NCBI RefSeq assembly: GCF_010548305.1
Contig: NZ_JAAGLV010000001.1
Location: forward strand, 868,001-932,000
Direction: 5' to 3'
DNA from: Streptomyces sp. SID13031
GTDB lineage: Bacteria > Actinomycetota > Actinomycetes > Propionibacteriales > Kribbellaceae
DNA length: 64,000 nucleotides
Every line of letters begins with the position of its first letter. The stretch's first letter is position 1. Both the position numbers and the translations under genes were made by a program. The notes below the pieces were generated by a model, which was given only the letters and a program-made list of their open reading frames with translations, made no database searches and was not told the origin of the DNA. Of the stretch, positions 35,139 to 44,280 are shown one piece after another.

Positions 35139-36095
35139 ATGTCTGATCTTCGTGATTTTCCTGATGCTTCGTTCTCCGGGGTGCACCACGGGCCGCTGCA
35201 GGCCGGTGAGTGGATCACCCTGTCCGACTCCAAACAACGCCGGCACTCGGTGTTCCTGGAGCGGGGGAAGGTCTTCCACACCACCAAGGGCGGGATCGAG
35301 CACGACGAGCTGATCGACGGCCCCGACGCGGTGGTGGTCCGCTCCAAGGGCGGCGTCGAGTACTTGGCGCTGCGCCCGCTGATGGCCGACTACTCGGTCT
35401 CGATGCCGCGCGGAGCGGCCGTGATCTACCCCAAGGACACCGCCCAGATCGTGACGATGGCCGATATCTTCCCGGGCGCGAAGGTGGTCGAGGCCGGGGC
35501 CGGCTCGGGCGCGCTGACCACCGCGCTGCTGCGCGCGGTCGGGATCCACGGGCAGGTGATCTCGTTCGAGCGCCGCGAGGACTTCGCCGAGGTCGCCCGC
35601 AAGAACGTGACCGGCTTCTTCGGCGCGGAGCACCCGGCCTGGCGGCTGCAGGTCGGTGACCTGGTCGAGTTGCTGGACGAGGAGGACGTCGACCGGATCG
35701 TGCTCGACATGCTGGCACCCTGGGAGTGCATCGACGCCGCCGCGGGCGCCCTGGTACCGGGCGGCGTGTTCTGCGCGTACGTCGCCACCACGACCCAGCT
35801 GAGCCGCGTTGTGGAGACGCTGCGGGCGCATGGCGAGTTCACCGAGCCGCGGGCCTGGGAGTCACTCGTGCGGGACTGGCATGTCGAAGGGCTGGCCGTC
35901 CGGCCTGGCCACCGGATGCAGGGCCACACCGCATTCCTGGTCACCGCGCGGCGGATGGCGCACGGCGTACAGGCGCCTCGGAAGAAGCGGCGGCCGGCGC
36001 CGGGTGCATACGGCGACGACTATTCCGGGCCCCGCAAGTCCGATACACCTTCCGACACGCCCGTGACAACCGATTCATCCGCAACCGACACGTGA
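35139..36095 (+). CDS. trmI: tRNA (adenine(58)-N1)-methyltransferase TrmI
   Basis: TrmI methylates A58 in the T-loop of tRNAs with S-adenosylmethionine. The 318-residue protein has the small N-terminal beta domain (GEWITLSDSKQRRHSVFLE) and the SAM-binding Rossmann domain with VVEAGAGSGALTTALLRA, followed by IVLDMLAPWE and a C-terminal segment rich in Thr, Ser, Asp and Pro that looks disordered. The ATG at 35139 lies 9 nt after TAGGGT. TrmI lies directly upstream of the proteasome ATPase gene, as Rv2118c does near mpa in M. tuberculosis. Confidence 0.93.
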   Translation: MSDLRDFPDASFSGVHHGPLQAGEWITLSDSKQRRHSVFLERGKVFHTTKGGIEHDELIDGPDAVVVRSKGGVEYLALRPLMADYSVSMPRGAAVIYPKDTAQIVTMADIFPGAKVVEAGAGSGALTTALLRAVGIHGQVISFERREDFAEVARKNVTGFFGAEHPAWRLQVGDLVELLDEEDVDRIVLDMLAPWECIDAAAGALVPGGVFCAYVATTTQLSRVVETLRAHGEFTEPRAWESLVRDWHVEGLAVRPGHRMQGHTAFLVTARRMAHGVQAPRKKRRPAPGAYGDDYSGPRKSDTPSDTPVTTDSSATDT

Positions 36096-36164
36096 TGGGA
36101 TTCAGCTTGCTCGGTGAGCTTTTCTGGGTAAGGTCCATAGGGTCGAGCCCCACATGGTGAGGTG

Positions 36165-37910
36165 ATGATCGTGGCTGGAGACGAGAGTCCTACCGCGGCA
36201 GAGCTGCGTAACCAGGTCCGTTACCTGGAGGCCGAGGTCGCAGCGTTGCGGCGGAGGTTGTTGGAGCACCCGGCAGACAGCCGGTCGCTCGAGAGCAGAC
36301 TGTCCGAAACCCAGGCGTCCTTGTCGAGTGTGACCGCCCAGAACGAACGGTTGGCGGACACACTGCGCGAGGCCCGTGAGAAGATCATCGCCCTGAAGGA
36401 GGAGGTCGACCGGCTGGCACAACCGCCATCCGGTTTCGGTACCTTCCTGGGCCGCAACGACGACGACACGCTGGACGTGTTCACCGGGGGCCGCAAGCTC
36501 CGCGTCGCGGCGAGCCCGTCAGTCGACCTGGACGGGCTACGGCTCGGCCAGGAACTGATGCTGAACGAGGCGCTGAATGTCGTCGAGGCCTGCGATTTCG
36601 AGGTCGTCGGCGACGTGGTGATGCTGAAGGAGCTGCTGGCCGACGGCGAGCGGGCACTGGTGATCGCGCAGGCCGACGAGGAACGCATCGTCCGGCTCGC
36701 CTCGCCGCTGCTCGACATCGCGCTGCGGACCGGCGACTCGCTGCTGCTGGAGCCCCGCTCCGGCTATGTCTACGAGAAGATCCCGAAGTCTGAGGTCGAG
36801 GAGCTGGTGCTCGAAGAGGTCCCGGACATCGACTACACCCAGATCGGTGGCCTGGCCGGCCAGATCGAGCAGATCCGGGACGCGGTAGAGATGCCGTACC
36901 TGCACAAGGACCTGTTCCTGGAGCACGAGCTGAAGCCGCCGAAGGGCGTCCTGCTCTACGGCCCGCCGGGCTGTGGCAAGACGCTGATCGCGAAGGCGGT
37001 GGCGAACTCACTGGCCAAGAAGGTCGCCGAGCGGACCGGGGTGGAGGGCGGCAAGTCCTTCTTCCTCAACATCAAGGGTCCGGAGCTGCTCAACAAGTAC
37101 GTGGGTGAGACCGAGCGGCACATCCGCCTGGTCTTCCAGCGCGCCCGGGAGAAGGCTTCCGAGGGCATGCCGGTGATCGTGTTCTTCGACGAGATGGACT
37201 CGCTGTTCCGCACCCGCGGTTCCGGTGTCTCCTCCGACGTCGAGAACACCATCGTCCCGCAGTTGCTGAGCGAGATCGACGGCGTCGAAGGCCTCGAGAA
37301 CGTGATCGTCATCGGCGCCTCCAACCGCGAGGACATGATCGACCCGGCGATCCTGCGGCCGGGCCGGCTGGACGTGAAGATCAAGATCGAGCGGCCGGAC
37401 GCCGAGTCCGCCCGCGACATCTTCTCGAAGTACCTGACCACCAGTCTGCCGTTGCACCCCGAGGACGTGAGCGAGTTCGGTGGTGACCGGCGCGAGTGCG
37501 TGAACGGGATGATCCAGCGCACGGTCGAGCGGATGTACACCGAGGCCGACGAGAACCGCTTCCTCGAGGTCACCTACGCCAACGGTGACAAGGAGGTCCT
37601 GTACTTCAAGGACTTCAACTCGGGCGCGATGATCCAGAACATCGTCGACCGGGCCAAGAAGATGGCGATCAAGGCCTTCCTCGACGACGGCCAGAAGGGT
37701 CTGCGGGTGCAACACCTGCTGCAGGCCTGCGTCGACGAGTTCAAGGAGAACGAGGACCTGCCGAACACGACCAACCCGGACGACTGGGCCCGCATCTCCG
37801 GCAAGAAGGGCGAGCGGATCGTCTACATCCGTACGCTCATCTCCGGTAAGCAGGGCACCGAGCCGGGCCGGTCGATCGACACGGCCACGAACACCGGTCA
37901 GTACCTGTAA
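36165..37910 (+). CDS. arc: Proteasome-associated AAA ATPase (ARC/Mpa)
   Basis: This ring ATPase binds Pup-tagged proteins, unfolds them and threads them into the 20S proteasome. The 581-residue protein has an N-terminal coiled coil (about 8-80) that captures Pup, two OB domains (about 85-225), an AAA module with Walker A GPPGCGKT (about 266-273), Walker [13 protein letters not shown] and arginine-finger region [15 protein letters not shown], and a C-terminal GQYL tail that docks in the proteasome alpha-ring. Three closely spaced starts exist (GTG 36162, ATG 36165, GTG 36171); I chose the ATG. A terminator follows, so it is not co-transcribed with dop-pup-prcBA. Confidence 0.96.
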   Translation: MIVAGDESPTAAELRNQVRYLEAEVAALRRRLLEHPADSRSLESRLSETQASLSSVTAQNERLADTLREAREKIIALKEEVDRLAQPPSGFGTFLGRNDDDTLDVFTGGRKLRVAASPSVDLDGLRLGQELMLNEALNVVEACDFEVVGDVVMLKELLADGERALVIAQADEERIVRLASPLLDIALRTGDSLLLEPRSGYVYEKIPKSEVEELVLEEVPDIDYTQIGGLAGQIEQIRDAVEMPYLHKDLFLEHELKPPKGVLLYGPPGCGKTLIAKAVANSLAKKVAERTGVEGGKSFFLNIKGPELLNKYVGETERHIRLVFQRAREKASEGMPVIVFFDEMDSLFRTRGSGVSSDVENTIVPQLLSEIDGVEGLENVIVIGASNREDMIDPAILRPGRLDVKIKIERPDAESARDIFSKYLTTSLPLHPEDVSEFGGDRRECVNGMIQRTVERMYTEADENRFLEVTYANGDKEVLYFKDFNSGAMIQNIVDRAKKMAIKAFLDDGQKGLRVQHLLQACVDEFKENEDLPNTTNPDDWARISGKKGERIVYIRTLISGKQGTEPGRSIDTATNTGQYL

Positions 37911-37921
37911 CCAGCTCCACG

Positions 37922-37962
37922 ACAGCCGCCCCGGTCCGGATTTCCCGGACGGGGGCGGCTGT
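37922..37962 (+). terminator. Terminator behind arc
   Basis: ACAGCCGCCCCGGTCCGG (37922-37939) pairs with 37945-37962 over 18 bp with one mismatch and a 5-nt loop, then TGCTTT. It separates arc from the following small genes. Confidence 0.8.
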
Positions 37963-38038
37963 TGCTTTGGCCGCCCGCTCATGTTTCCGTAGGCGACAAG
38001 GGGAAGGGCCTGGGGGAGGTTCTACAGGGGGTATCAGG

Positions 38039-38683
38039 ATGCTGCAGTCGGTCCTGACGTTGATGGTCTTCGGGCGGCTGGTCGACGGGCAGATCGAGGT
38101 TGAGCACGTCCTCACTCTCGAGACCGCAGCTGCGCAGTGCGGCACGAATCTCCCCGGGACGCGGTTGGATCTGATCGACGACGTGGGGCGGATCGTTGCG
38201 ACGGCGCCGGTGCAGGTGATCGAGACGGCGGTCTGCGGCGACGGGACTGGCGGCTGTGGCGGAGGCTGCGCGGCTGGCGGCCCGGTGACGTCCGGGGTGA
38301 TCTGTGCGGTGATCCCGGAGCCGCCGCGGGGCACGACCCTGCGCATCGTGCGCGATGAGGAGGAGACCTGGATCCGCGAGCCTGCCGGTGCTCCGCCGCG
38401 CGTAGAGGGCATGCAGGGCTCTGTCGAGGGCGACTGGGTCCGCCTGACCTGGCAGGAGGAGGTGTACGTCGACAGGCCGCTCCGGTTGCTGCGCTGGTCG
38501 GCCGACGAGGGGGAGAGCTGGCAGGTACTCGCTGGTGCACTCGATGCGGGCGAAGCGACCGTGCCGGTGGCGCCTCTGCTGTCAGGGCCGGCCTTGATCC
38601 AGGTGATCATCTCGGACGGCTTCGATACAGCTGTGAGCGAGTGGTCGCGGCTCGACGTCCCCGTACCGCACCGCCGGGGCTGA
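38039..38683 (+). CDS. Unknown protein with cysteine/glycine cluster and C-terminal Ig-like region
   Basis: The 214-residue protein is not recognised. It has no signal peptide. A segment near 60-80 is rich in Gly and Cys (CGDGTGGCGGGCAAGG with a further Cys after it), which could bind metal or form disulfides. The C-terminal 90 residues (LRLLRWSADEGESWQVLAG then ALIQVIISDGFDTA) resemble the beta-sandwich tail seen behind some actinobacterial proteases. The ATG at 38039 has AGGGGG upstream. Third-position GC is high, so it is probably a true gene. It lies in the segment that separates arc from dop. Confidence 0.55.
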   Translation: MLQSVLTLMVFGRLVDGQIEVEHVLTLETAAAQCGTNLPGTRLDLIDDVGRIVATAPVQVIETAVCGDGTGGCGGGCAAGGPVTSGVICAVIPEPPRGTTLRIVRDEEETWIREPAGAPPRVEGMQGSVEGDWVRLTWQEEVYVDRPLRLLRWSADEGESWQVLAGALDAGEATVPVAPLLSGPALIQVIISDGFDTAVSEWSRLDVPVPHRRG

Positions 38684-38762
38684 CCTTGGCTTGCTGTGGC
38701 AGAGGGGTGGGTCGGGGGTTTCCCCGATAGCCGAGGACCCGTCGCCGCCGTACCTTGCTGGT

Positions 38763-39101
38763 ATGGCGACGGACGAGATTCGCAAGGACCTGCGCGCTGC
38801 GGTGGCGGCGCGGCAGGAGCTGGGGCCGGAGTACGAGTTCGAGGTGATCGAGGGGTTCCTGGCGAAGCTCGACGCGCACACGGCCCAGCACCTGGCCACG
38901 CCGCCGGTACAGGCTCCGAAGCCGAGTCGCGAGGGCGACCCGGGTGGGCTCGCCCTAGCGATCGTCTCGGTCACCGCGGGCATCCCGATCACGGCAATCG
39001 CTGCGGCTCAGGAAGGTGCCGCCGTCATCTTCATCTGCTGGGGCGGCCTGGTCGGCATCAACCTGGCCCGCTCGATCTCCCGCTTCATCGGCCGGAACTA
39101 G
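38763..39101 (+). CDS. Small two-helix membrane protein of unknown function
   Basis: The 112-residue protein has a charged cytoplasmic N-terminus of about 60 residues (MATDEIRKDLRAAVAARQEL) and two likely membrane helices (about 64-84 and 88-106), ending in a basic tail. No family is recognised. TACCTT (38751-38756) lies 6 nt before the ATG, so a leaderless transcript is likely. Its stop codon lies in CTAG shared with the stop of the convergent fusion gene, a 4-nt tail-to-tail overlap. Confidence 0.6.
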   Translation: MATDEIRKDLRAAVAARQELGPEYEFEVIEGFLAKLDAHTAQHLATPPVQAPKPSREGDPGGLALAIVSVTAGIPITAIAAAQEGAAVIFICWGGLVGINLARSISRFIGRN

Positions 39102-40030
39102 TTTTTGACCGGCACCGGACGGCCCTGCTTGTCGAAGGCGCGGACCTGCAGCTTGTAATCGACGGTCAGGATCATCACCTCGTTGGCGCGACTGTCGACG
39201 TAGGCGAACCCGCCGGCGACGACACCGGTGGTCCAGGGGCCGCTGCCACCCTTCCAGACCATCCGCGACTGCACGCGGGCGATCTCGGGCCGGACGCGGT
39301 AGAAGCCCCAGTTCTGGACCGAGGCGTACTTGTCGTTCTTGGCCGCAGCGAACGGGTTGCCGGCCAGCATGATTACGCCTTGGGCACGGGTGGGTGACTT
39401 CGCCCAGGTGGCGTCCCAGACAGGGGCGGTCAGGTTGGTCGTCACGCAGACGGCCACACCCTTGCTGAACCTCGCGTCAGGCCCTGCAGGCCCCTTCAGC
39501 AGCAGGACCACACTCTTGTCCGCCGGATCCGGACCCTTGACCTTGCGTGACCACAGCACCTCGGGCTGCCCGGTCACAGCGCAGTCGGACAGCCCCTCCG
39601 TCTGCTCAGCGGGGGAGACACGGCCGAGATCGATGTCCTTCAGCAGCGGGAGAGGAGGTTGTGTGTTACCAACGGTGAAGGTGGGTGTGGAGCCAGCGAT
39701 CGGCGGCAGGCTCTCGTGCTTGCCGTTCGTCACGGCGATTGTGCCGGTCAGCGGGCCGGGTGGGTTGCGCTGGAAGCGTCGCCAGGTGCTCAGGAACGTC
39801 GTCTGCACGACGTCCTCGGCGGTGTTCCAGGAGGCGGTCCGCCGGAACGCGAACGCGTGCACGTCGTTCGCATAGCGATCGAACAGCTCGCCCAGCGCCA
39901 GCTGGTCACCTTGCCGCAGCCGCTCCCAGACCTCGTGGTCCGGGCCCGGGTCAGGGCCAGGCGAGCTCCCGGGGCCTGCGGATCCGGTGGCCATGGCGGG
40001 CTCCGTCTCGTCGGTCAGGATGATCTTCAC
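39098..40030 (-). CDS. ECF sigma region 2 fragment fused to an extracytoplasmic-type domain
   Basis: The 310-residue frame begins with about 70 residues that match an ECF sigma factor region 2 (WERLRQGDQLALGELFDRY, AEDVVQTTFLSTWRR). Then, at RFQRNPPGP, it passes directly into a domain of about 200 residues (GTIAVTNGKHESLPPIAG to the end) that looks like the outer domain of a sigma-partner membrane protein. Sigma region 4 and the expected membrane helix are both missing. The likeliest history is an in-frame deletion that joined a sigma gene to the gene behind it. Start GTG 40030; an ATG at 39994 is the alternative. Whether the product is functional is unknown. Confidence 0.6.
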   Translation of the reverse strand: MKIILTDETEPAMATGSAGPGSSPGPDPGPDHEVWERLRQGDQLALGELFDRYANDVHAFAFRRTASWNTAEDVVQTTFLSTWRRFQRNPPGPLTGTIAVTNGKHESLPPIAGSTPTFTVGNTQPPLPLLKDIDLGRVSPAEQTEGLSDCAVTGQPEVLWSRKVKGPDPADKSVVLLLKGPAGPDARFSKGVAVCVTTNLTAPVWDATWAKSPTRAQGVIMLAGNPFAAAKNDKYASVQNWGFYRVRPEIARVQSRMVWKGGSGPWTTGVVAGGFAYVDSRANEVMILTVDYKLQVRAFDKQGRPVPVKN

Positions 40031-40078
40031 ACCGGGTAGTGACCGGCCATCCTGCCGATGGTTGCATCCGTTGTTTGA

Positions 40079-40822
40079 TTACAGCCGGTCCGAGATCTCC
40101 GCGAGACCGCTCTCCACGTCCGCCGGCAGGTTGATCAGGAGCCCGCGGTGCACTCTGTACCAGGGTGCTAGCCGGTGCCAGTCGAGCGCCCGCTGCCGCA
40201 GTACCGGCGTGATTTCGTAGGTCTCGGCCAGGCCGGTCACGATCCCGGCCGGAGCGTCGTTGAGCAGCCAGGAGAGGTCGAGGGCGGGGTCGCCGATCTC
40301 CGCGTCGGTCCAGTCGATCACGCCGCCGATGCGGCCGTCCCGGACTAGTACGTGCTCGGAGCCGAGGTCGGCGTGGACCAGCGCCGTACGGGTGCTGGCT
40401 ACGCGCGCGAGGAGTTCGATAGCGGTCCGGCGCAAGCCCTCTGGCAGCAGGGGGATGACCTGGGCCCGGCACTCGTCGAGGAATAGCGAGTTGTCCGCTG
40501 CGGCCGTCTCTGCGTCAACAGCGCCACGCGCTACCGCCTCGGCTGCGTCTACGGCGTGGAGAGCTCGTAGGAACTCGCCGAGCTCGCGGCCGAGCGCAGT
40601 ACTGCCGACTTCGAGTGGCTCACCGATCAGGACTCGGTGGCGTACGCCGTACTCGGTCGGCTCGGGCACTGGTACCGGTACTGGCAGTTGCGGGGCCAGC
40701 CAAGGCATGAGGCGGGTCTCGGCGAGTAGTCGCGGGCGGACCTCCTCGCGGCGGGGCTCGCGGTTGAGCCAGTCGCCGTCCAGCCAGGCGTGGCTGTCCC
40801 AGCCGTTGTCGGTGATCGTCAC
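40079..40822 (-). CDS. Aminoglycoside phosphotransferase-family kinase
   Basis: The 247-residue protein is a small APH-type kinase. The Brenner-like catalytic motif is LVHADLGSEHVLV (Asp conserved, the usual Asn replaced by His) and the metal motif is VIDWTDAEIGDPALDLSWL (the DPxxD form kept). The ATP-grip N-lobe is short. Such proteins phosphorylate small molecules or antibiotics; the substrate is not predictable. The GTG at 40822 overlaps the stop of the NUDIX gene by 4 nt, so the two form a coupled pair. The His substitution may reduce activity. Confidence 0.8.
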   Translation of the reverse strand: MTITDNGWDSHAWLDGDWLNREPRREEVRPRLLAETRLMPWLAPQLPVPVPVPEPTEYGVRHRVLIGEPLEVGSTALGRELGEFLRALHAVDAAEAVARGAVDAETAAADNSLFLDECRAQVIPLLPEGLRRTAIELLARVASTRTALVHADLGSEHVLVRDGRIGGVIDWTDAEIGDPALDLSWLLNDAPAGIVTGLAETYEITPVLRQRALDWHRLAPWYRVHRGLLINLPADVESGLAEISDRL

Positions 40823-41316
40823 TGGGTGTAGGCCCGGACCAGTGGGCCGAGGAGGGCGACGGTGTCGGGCATGAAGGGCCACTCGTCGAACTTGGCGACC
40901 AGGTCGGACGGGGACATCCAGGCGCCCCACTCGACCTCCTCCGGCTGGTGCTTCACCGGGCCGTCCCAGACGCAGGTGTAGAGGTAGGCACGGTAGGTGG
41001 TGTGCTCGTCGGCGTAGTCGCCCTCCGGCAGCCGGGTCAGCTCGACACCGGTGATGCCCAGCTCCTCATCCAGCTCGCGCACGACCGCGTCGTACGGGTC
41101 CTCACCGGCGGAGACGACACCACCGGCGGCGAAGTCGTAGCGATGCGGGTAGACGTCCTTGGTGGGCGTCCTGCGGTGCACGTAGATCTCACCGGCACTG
41201 TTCCGGACCAGTACGCCGGTAGCGCCGTGGCGCAGGTTGTCGCGCCGCATCACGGAGCGTGGTGCTGACCCGCAGACCGCTCCGTCTTCATCGACCAGTG
41301 CCACCAGCTCTTCCAT
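40819..41316 (-). CDS. NUDIX hydrolase (YfcD/IPP-isomerase-like)
   Basis: The 165-residue protein has the complete Nudix box GGVVSAGEDPYDAVVRELDE followed by ELGI, with the RELDEE helix that binds the metal. The N-terminus (EELVALVDEDGAVCGSAPRSVMRRDNLRHGAT, in part) resembles the isopentenyl-diphosphate isomerase-like NUDIX group that includes E. coli YfcD. It should hydrolyse a nucleoside diphosphate-type substrate. The start is ATG at 41316, and the gene overlaps the kinase gene downstream. Confidence 0.88.
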   Translation of the reverse strand: MEELVALVDEDGAVCGSAPRSVMRRDNLRHGATGVLVRNSAGEIYVHRRTPTKDVYPHRYDFAAGGVVSAGEDPYDAVVRELDEELGITGVELTRLPEGDYADEHTTYRAYLYTCVWDGPVKHQPEEVEWGAWMSPSDLVAKFDEWPFMPDTVALLGPLVRAYTQ

Positions 41317-41326
41317 GTCCGCAGTC

Positions 41327-41953
41327 TCACACGACGCCGGTGTAGTGCACCTCCTGTTTCCAGTCGGCCCGCAGCTGCTGGTGCAGAGCCCAGTACTGCT
41401 CGGCGATGGCGTCCGGGTCGAACGCAGTACCGGGCGCGACGGCGCCGTAGACAGTCACTGTGGCGGCGTGCAGACCGTCTGCGCCGTACGTCTGGTCCAG
41501 CAGGCCCACCAGCGCCCTGACACCGGCCTTGCCGAGCGAGAGGCTCACGTAGTCCGGCTTGGTCTCCGGCATCCCACCGGTGATCAGGAAGGAGCCACCA
41601 CCGTTCGCGACCATCGCTGGAGCGAGTTGGCCGGCCGCGGTGATCGCACCGCCGACGTTCACCGCCCAGGCATCCAGCTGCTCGCGCAAAGACAGCTCAC
41701 CGATCCGGTCGGCCGCGATCTTCGCAGCGTTGTAGACGACGACATCTGGCGTCCCCAACTCGGCAACGACCTGGTCCAGGGCGGCCCGCAGCGCCAACTC
41801 GTCCGTACTGTCCGCAGCCAGCGTCAGCGCAGCTCCTGCAGCCTCCGGACGCCGCCGCGCGATCAACGCGACCGGTAGCCCCTCCCGCTCGAACCTGTGT
41901 CCCACCGCCTGCCCGATCCCGGGCCCGGCCCCGATCACCACAACTCCCGGCAT
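41327..41953 (-). CDS. Short-chain dehydrogenase-like protein with altered active site
   Basis: The 208-residue protein has an N-terminal dinucleotide-binding motif VVVIGAGPGIGQAVGHRF and the mid-strand NAA (VVVYNAAKI) of SDR enzymes. The classical YxxxK catalytic motif is absent; the corresponding segment reads YVSLSLGKAG, with Tyr and Lys seven positions apart, so it may be a non-standard SDR or reductase. AGGAGGAG lies before the ATG at 41953. It is divergent from a MerR gene and lies behind a MerR-type promoter with a 19-20-bp spacer. Confidence 0.82.
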   Translation of the reverse strand: MPGVVVIGAGPGIGQAVGHRFEREGLPVALIARRRPEAAGAALTLAADSTDELALRAALDQVVAELGTPDVVVYNAAKIAADRIGELSLREQLDAWAVNVGGAITAAGQLAPAMVANGGGSFLITGGMPETKPDYVSLSLGKAGVRALVGLLDQTYGADGLHAATVTVYGAVAPGTAFDPDAIAEQYWALHQQLRADWKQEVHYTGVV

Positions 41954-41990
41954 GTCTGCTCCTCCTGAGGTGTTGTTATTGGTGGTCGGA

Positions 41991-42022
41991 ACCGTAGGCC
42001 GTGACATCGGTGTGAAGGTCAA
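41991..42022 (-). promoter_or_regulatory. Candidate MerR-type promoter of the SDR gene
   Basis: On the minus strand TTGACC (42022-42017) and TACGGT (41996-41991) are 20 bp apart (19 if CTACGG is used), with an imperfect dyad CCTTCACA/TGTCACGG between. Over-long spacers with a dyad are the hallmark of MerR-activated promoters. Confidence 0.55.
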
Positions 42023-42041
42023 GAACGTGAGGAGCGAGCAT

Positions 42042-42407
42042 TTGCTGATCGGAGAGTTGTCGACCCGAACCGGTGTGAGCAGAAGGCTGCTCCGGTACTA
42101 CGAGCAGCAGGGCCTGCTCGAGCCCAAGCGTCAGACCAACGGCTACCGCGAGTACTGCGAGCGCGCACCGGCCGTCGTCGGACACATCCGCAACCTGCTC
42201 GCAGCCGGACTGCCGACGACGATGATCGTCCGCCTGATCGACTGTGTGCACGGCGATCCGGAGCGGCCGGTGCTGTCCGGATGCCCGGGCATGGTCGACG
42301 GACTGGCCGCCGAGCAGGCCCGGGTCGCCGAGGAGATCGAGCGGCTCAGGCAGTCCCAGCAGGCGCTCGGCGTACTGCTCGCGGCGGCGGCGCACGGACC
42401 GCGGTGA
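42042..42407 (+). CDS. MerR family transcriptional regulator
   Basis: The 121-residue protein has the winged-helix MerR head (LIGELSTRTGVSRRLLRYYEQQGLL in two parts, about 1-25), the wing at RQTNGYREY and a coiled-coil dimerisation helix (AEQARVAEEIERLRQSQQAL). A short effector region with two cysteines, in DCVHGDPERPVLSGCPG, could bind metal or a thiol ligand. I chose the TTG at 42042 because AGGAG lies 7 nt upstream and MerR proteins normally begin at this point; GTG at 42027 or 42012 is possible. It is divergent from the SDR gene and probably controls it and itself. Confidence 0.85.
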   Translation: MLIGELSTRTGVSRRLLRYYEQQGLLEPKRQTNGYREYCERAPAVVGHIRNLLAAGLPTTMIVRLIDCVHGDPERPVLSGCPGMVDGLAAEQARVAEEIERLRQSQQALGVLLAAAAHGPR

Positions 42408-42451
42408 CGCCGGGATCGAGACGAACACCCGCTTTGGTCGGTTCGACCGCG

Positions 42452-42457
42452 TAGGCT
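42452..42457 (+). promoter_or_regulatory. -10 box TAGGCT of dop
   Basis: TAGGCT ends 7 nt before the ATG at 42465, which favours that start over the GTG at 42459. Confidence 0.5.
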
Positions 42458-42464
42458 CGTGAGC

Positions 42465-43985
42465 ATGAGTGTTCGGCGGATCATGGGGACCGAGACCGAG
42501 TTCGGCATCTCGGTTCCTGGCCAGCCCGGGGCCAACCCGATGCTGACTTCGAGCCAGGTGGTGAACGGCTATGCCCAGACGCAGCCCCTGGCGCGCAAAA
42601 CCCGGTGGGACTTCGACGAGGAGCACCCGCTGCGGGACGCGCGTGGCTTCGACCTGAGCCGGGAGGTGGCCGACTCCAGCCAGCTCACCGACGAGGAGAC
42701 CGGGCTGGCGAACGTCATCCTCACCAACGGCGCCCGGCTGTACGTCGACCACGCCCACCCGGAGTACTCCGCGCCCGAGTGCACCAACCCGCGCGACGTG
42801 GTGGTCTGGGACAAGGCCGGCGAGCTGGTGATCATGGAGGGCGCGCGGCAGGCCCGGCAGATCCCCGGTGCGCCGCCGCTGAACCTGTACAAGAACAACA
42901 CCGACAACAAGGGCGCGTCGTACGGGTCGCACGAGAACTACCTGATGCGCCGGTCCACGCCGTTCGCGTCGATCGTGCGGCACCTGACGCCGTTCTTCGT
43001 CAGCCGCCAGGTGGTCACCGGCGCCGGCCGGGTCGGGATCGGCCAGGACGGCAGCACCAACGGCTTCCAGATCAGCCAGCGGGCCGACTACTTCGAGGTC
43101 GAGGTCGGCCTGGAGACGACGCTGAAGCGGCCGATCATCAACACCCGCGACGAGCCGCACGCCAACCCCGACCGGTACCGCCGGCTGCACGTGATCATCG
43201 GCGACGCGAACCTGTCCGAGATCTCGACGTACCTGAAGGTCGGCACCACGTCGCTGGTGCTGGCGATGATCGAGGACGGCTGGCTGACCGCCGACCTGTC
43301 CGTCGACCGCCCGGTCAGCGCGCTGCACGAGATCAGCCACGACCCGACCTGTACGCACCTGATGACGCTCAAGGACGGCCGCAAGATCACCGCCGTCCAG
43401 CTCCAGGTGGAGTATCTGGAGCAGGCCCGCAAGTACGTCGAGGACAAGTACGGCGACGACGCCGACCGGCAGACCAAGGATGTCCTGCAACGCTGGGAAA
43501 GCGTTCTCGACCAGCTCGCGACGGACCCGATGCAGCTGTCCGACCAGCTCGACTGGGTGGCGAAGTACAAGCTGCTGCAGTCCTACCGCGACCGCGACGG
43601 GCTGGAGTGGGACGACTCGAAGCTGCACCTGGTCGACCTGCAGTACGCCGATCTCCGCCCGGACAAGGGGCTGTACTACAAGCTGGTGAAGTCCGGCCGG
43701 ATGCAGCGTCTCGTCACCGACGAGGAGATCCGGATGGCCGTCTCGCACCCGCCGACCGACACCCGCGCGTACTTCCGCGGCCGCTGCATGCAGCAGTACG
43801 CCGGTCAGGTCGCCGCCGCGTCCTGGGATTCGGTGATCTTCGACCTGCCGGGGCGTGAATCGCTTCAACGGATCCCGACCCTCGACCCGTTGCGTGGCAC
43901 GAAAGCGCACGTCGGAGCGTTACTGGACCAATGCGACACCGCGAGTGACCTGGTTCGCACCATCACTGGGGGTGCCGCCGGGTAG
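42465..43985 (+). CDS. dop: Pup deamidase/depupylase
   Basis: Dop removes Pup from substrates and, where Pup ends in Gln, deamidates it. The 506-residue protein is related to glutamine synthetases and to the ligase PafA. The N-terminal [11 protein letters not shown] holds the ATP/metal-binding glutamates, and the long dop loop follows the opening strand ([19 protein letters not shown]). [20 protein letters not shown] and SHENYLMRR are typical. Absence of the shorter PafA N-terminus and presence of the dop loop separate it from PafA. pup follows 77 nt later, so one operon with pup-prcB-prcA is likely. Confidence 0.95.
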   Translation: MSVRRIMGTETEFGISVPGQPGANPMLTSSQVVNGYAQTQPLARKTRWDFDEEHPLRDARGFDLSREVADSSQLTDEETGLANVILTNGARLYVDHAHPEYSAPECTNPRDVVVWDKAGELVIMEGARQARQIPGAPPLNLYKNNTDNKGASYGSHENYLMRRSTPFASIVRHLTPFFVSRQVVTGAGRVGIGQDGSTNGFQISQRADYFEVEVGLETTLKRPIINTRDEPHANPDRYRRLHVIIGDANLSEISTYLKVGTTSLVLAMIEDGWLTADLSVDRPVSALHEISHDPTCTHLMTLKDGRKITAVQLQVEYLEQARKYVEDKYGDDADRQTKDVLQRWESVLDQLATDPMQLSDQLDWVAKYKLLQSYRDRDGLEWDDSKLHLVDLQYADLRPDKGLYYKLVKSGRMQRLVTDEEIRMAVSHPPTDTRAYFRGRCMQQYAGQVAAASWDSVIFDLPGRESLQRIPTLDPLRGTKAHVGALLDQCDTASDLVRTITGGAAG

Positions 43986-44062
43986 GGTCTGCCGTAGAAG
44001 AAAAACACTGCGAGAGCCGGTTGGGTGGCCGTCGCAGACGGCTGTTCTAGGAGGTGTGTGCC

Positions 44063-44272
44063 ATGGCGAAAGACGGCGGACAGCAGCACAAGCAGCCGAA
44101 GCGCTCGTCGACCGAGGAAGAGGTCACCGAGGTCAAGTCCGGCGAGGACGTGGCCGAGCGCAAGGAACGGCTCGACGACGATGTGGACTCGATCCTCGAC
44201 GAGATCGACGAGGTGCTCGAGGAGAACGCGGAAGAGTTCGTCCGCGGCTTCGTGCAAAAGGGTGGGGAGTGA
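44063..44272 (+). CDS. pup: Prokaryotic ubiquitin-like protein Pup
   Basis: Pup is the small, largely disordered protein that is attached to lysines of target proteins. The 69-residue protein has a Gln/Lys-rich N-terminus, a C-terminal helix-forming half (DDDVDSILDEIDEVLEENAE) that binds the Arc coiled coil, and the terminal FVQKGGE. It ends in Gly-Gly-Glu, so no deamidation by Dop is needed before ligation. TAGGAGG precedes the ATG at 44063. prcB begins 8 nt after the stop. Confidence 0.98.
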   Translation: MAKDGGQQHKQPKRSSTEEEVTEVKSGEDVAERKERLDDDVDSILDEIDEVLEENAEEFVRGFVQKGGE

Positions 44273-44280
44273 ACCGCTAG

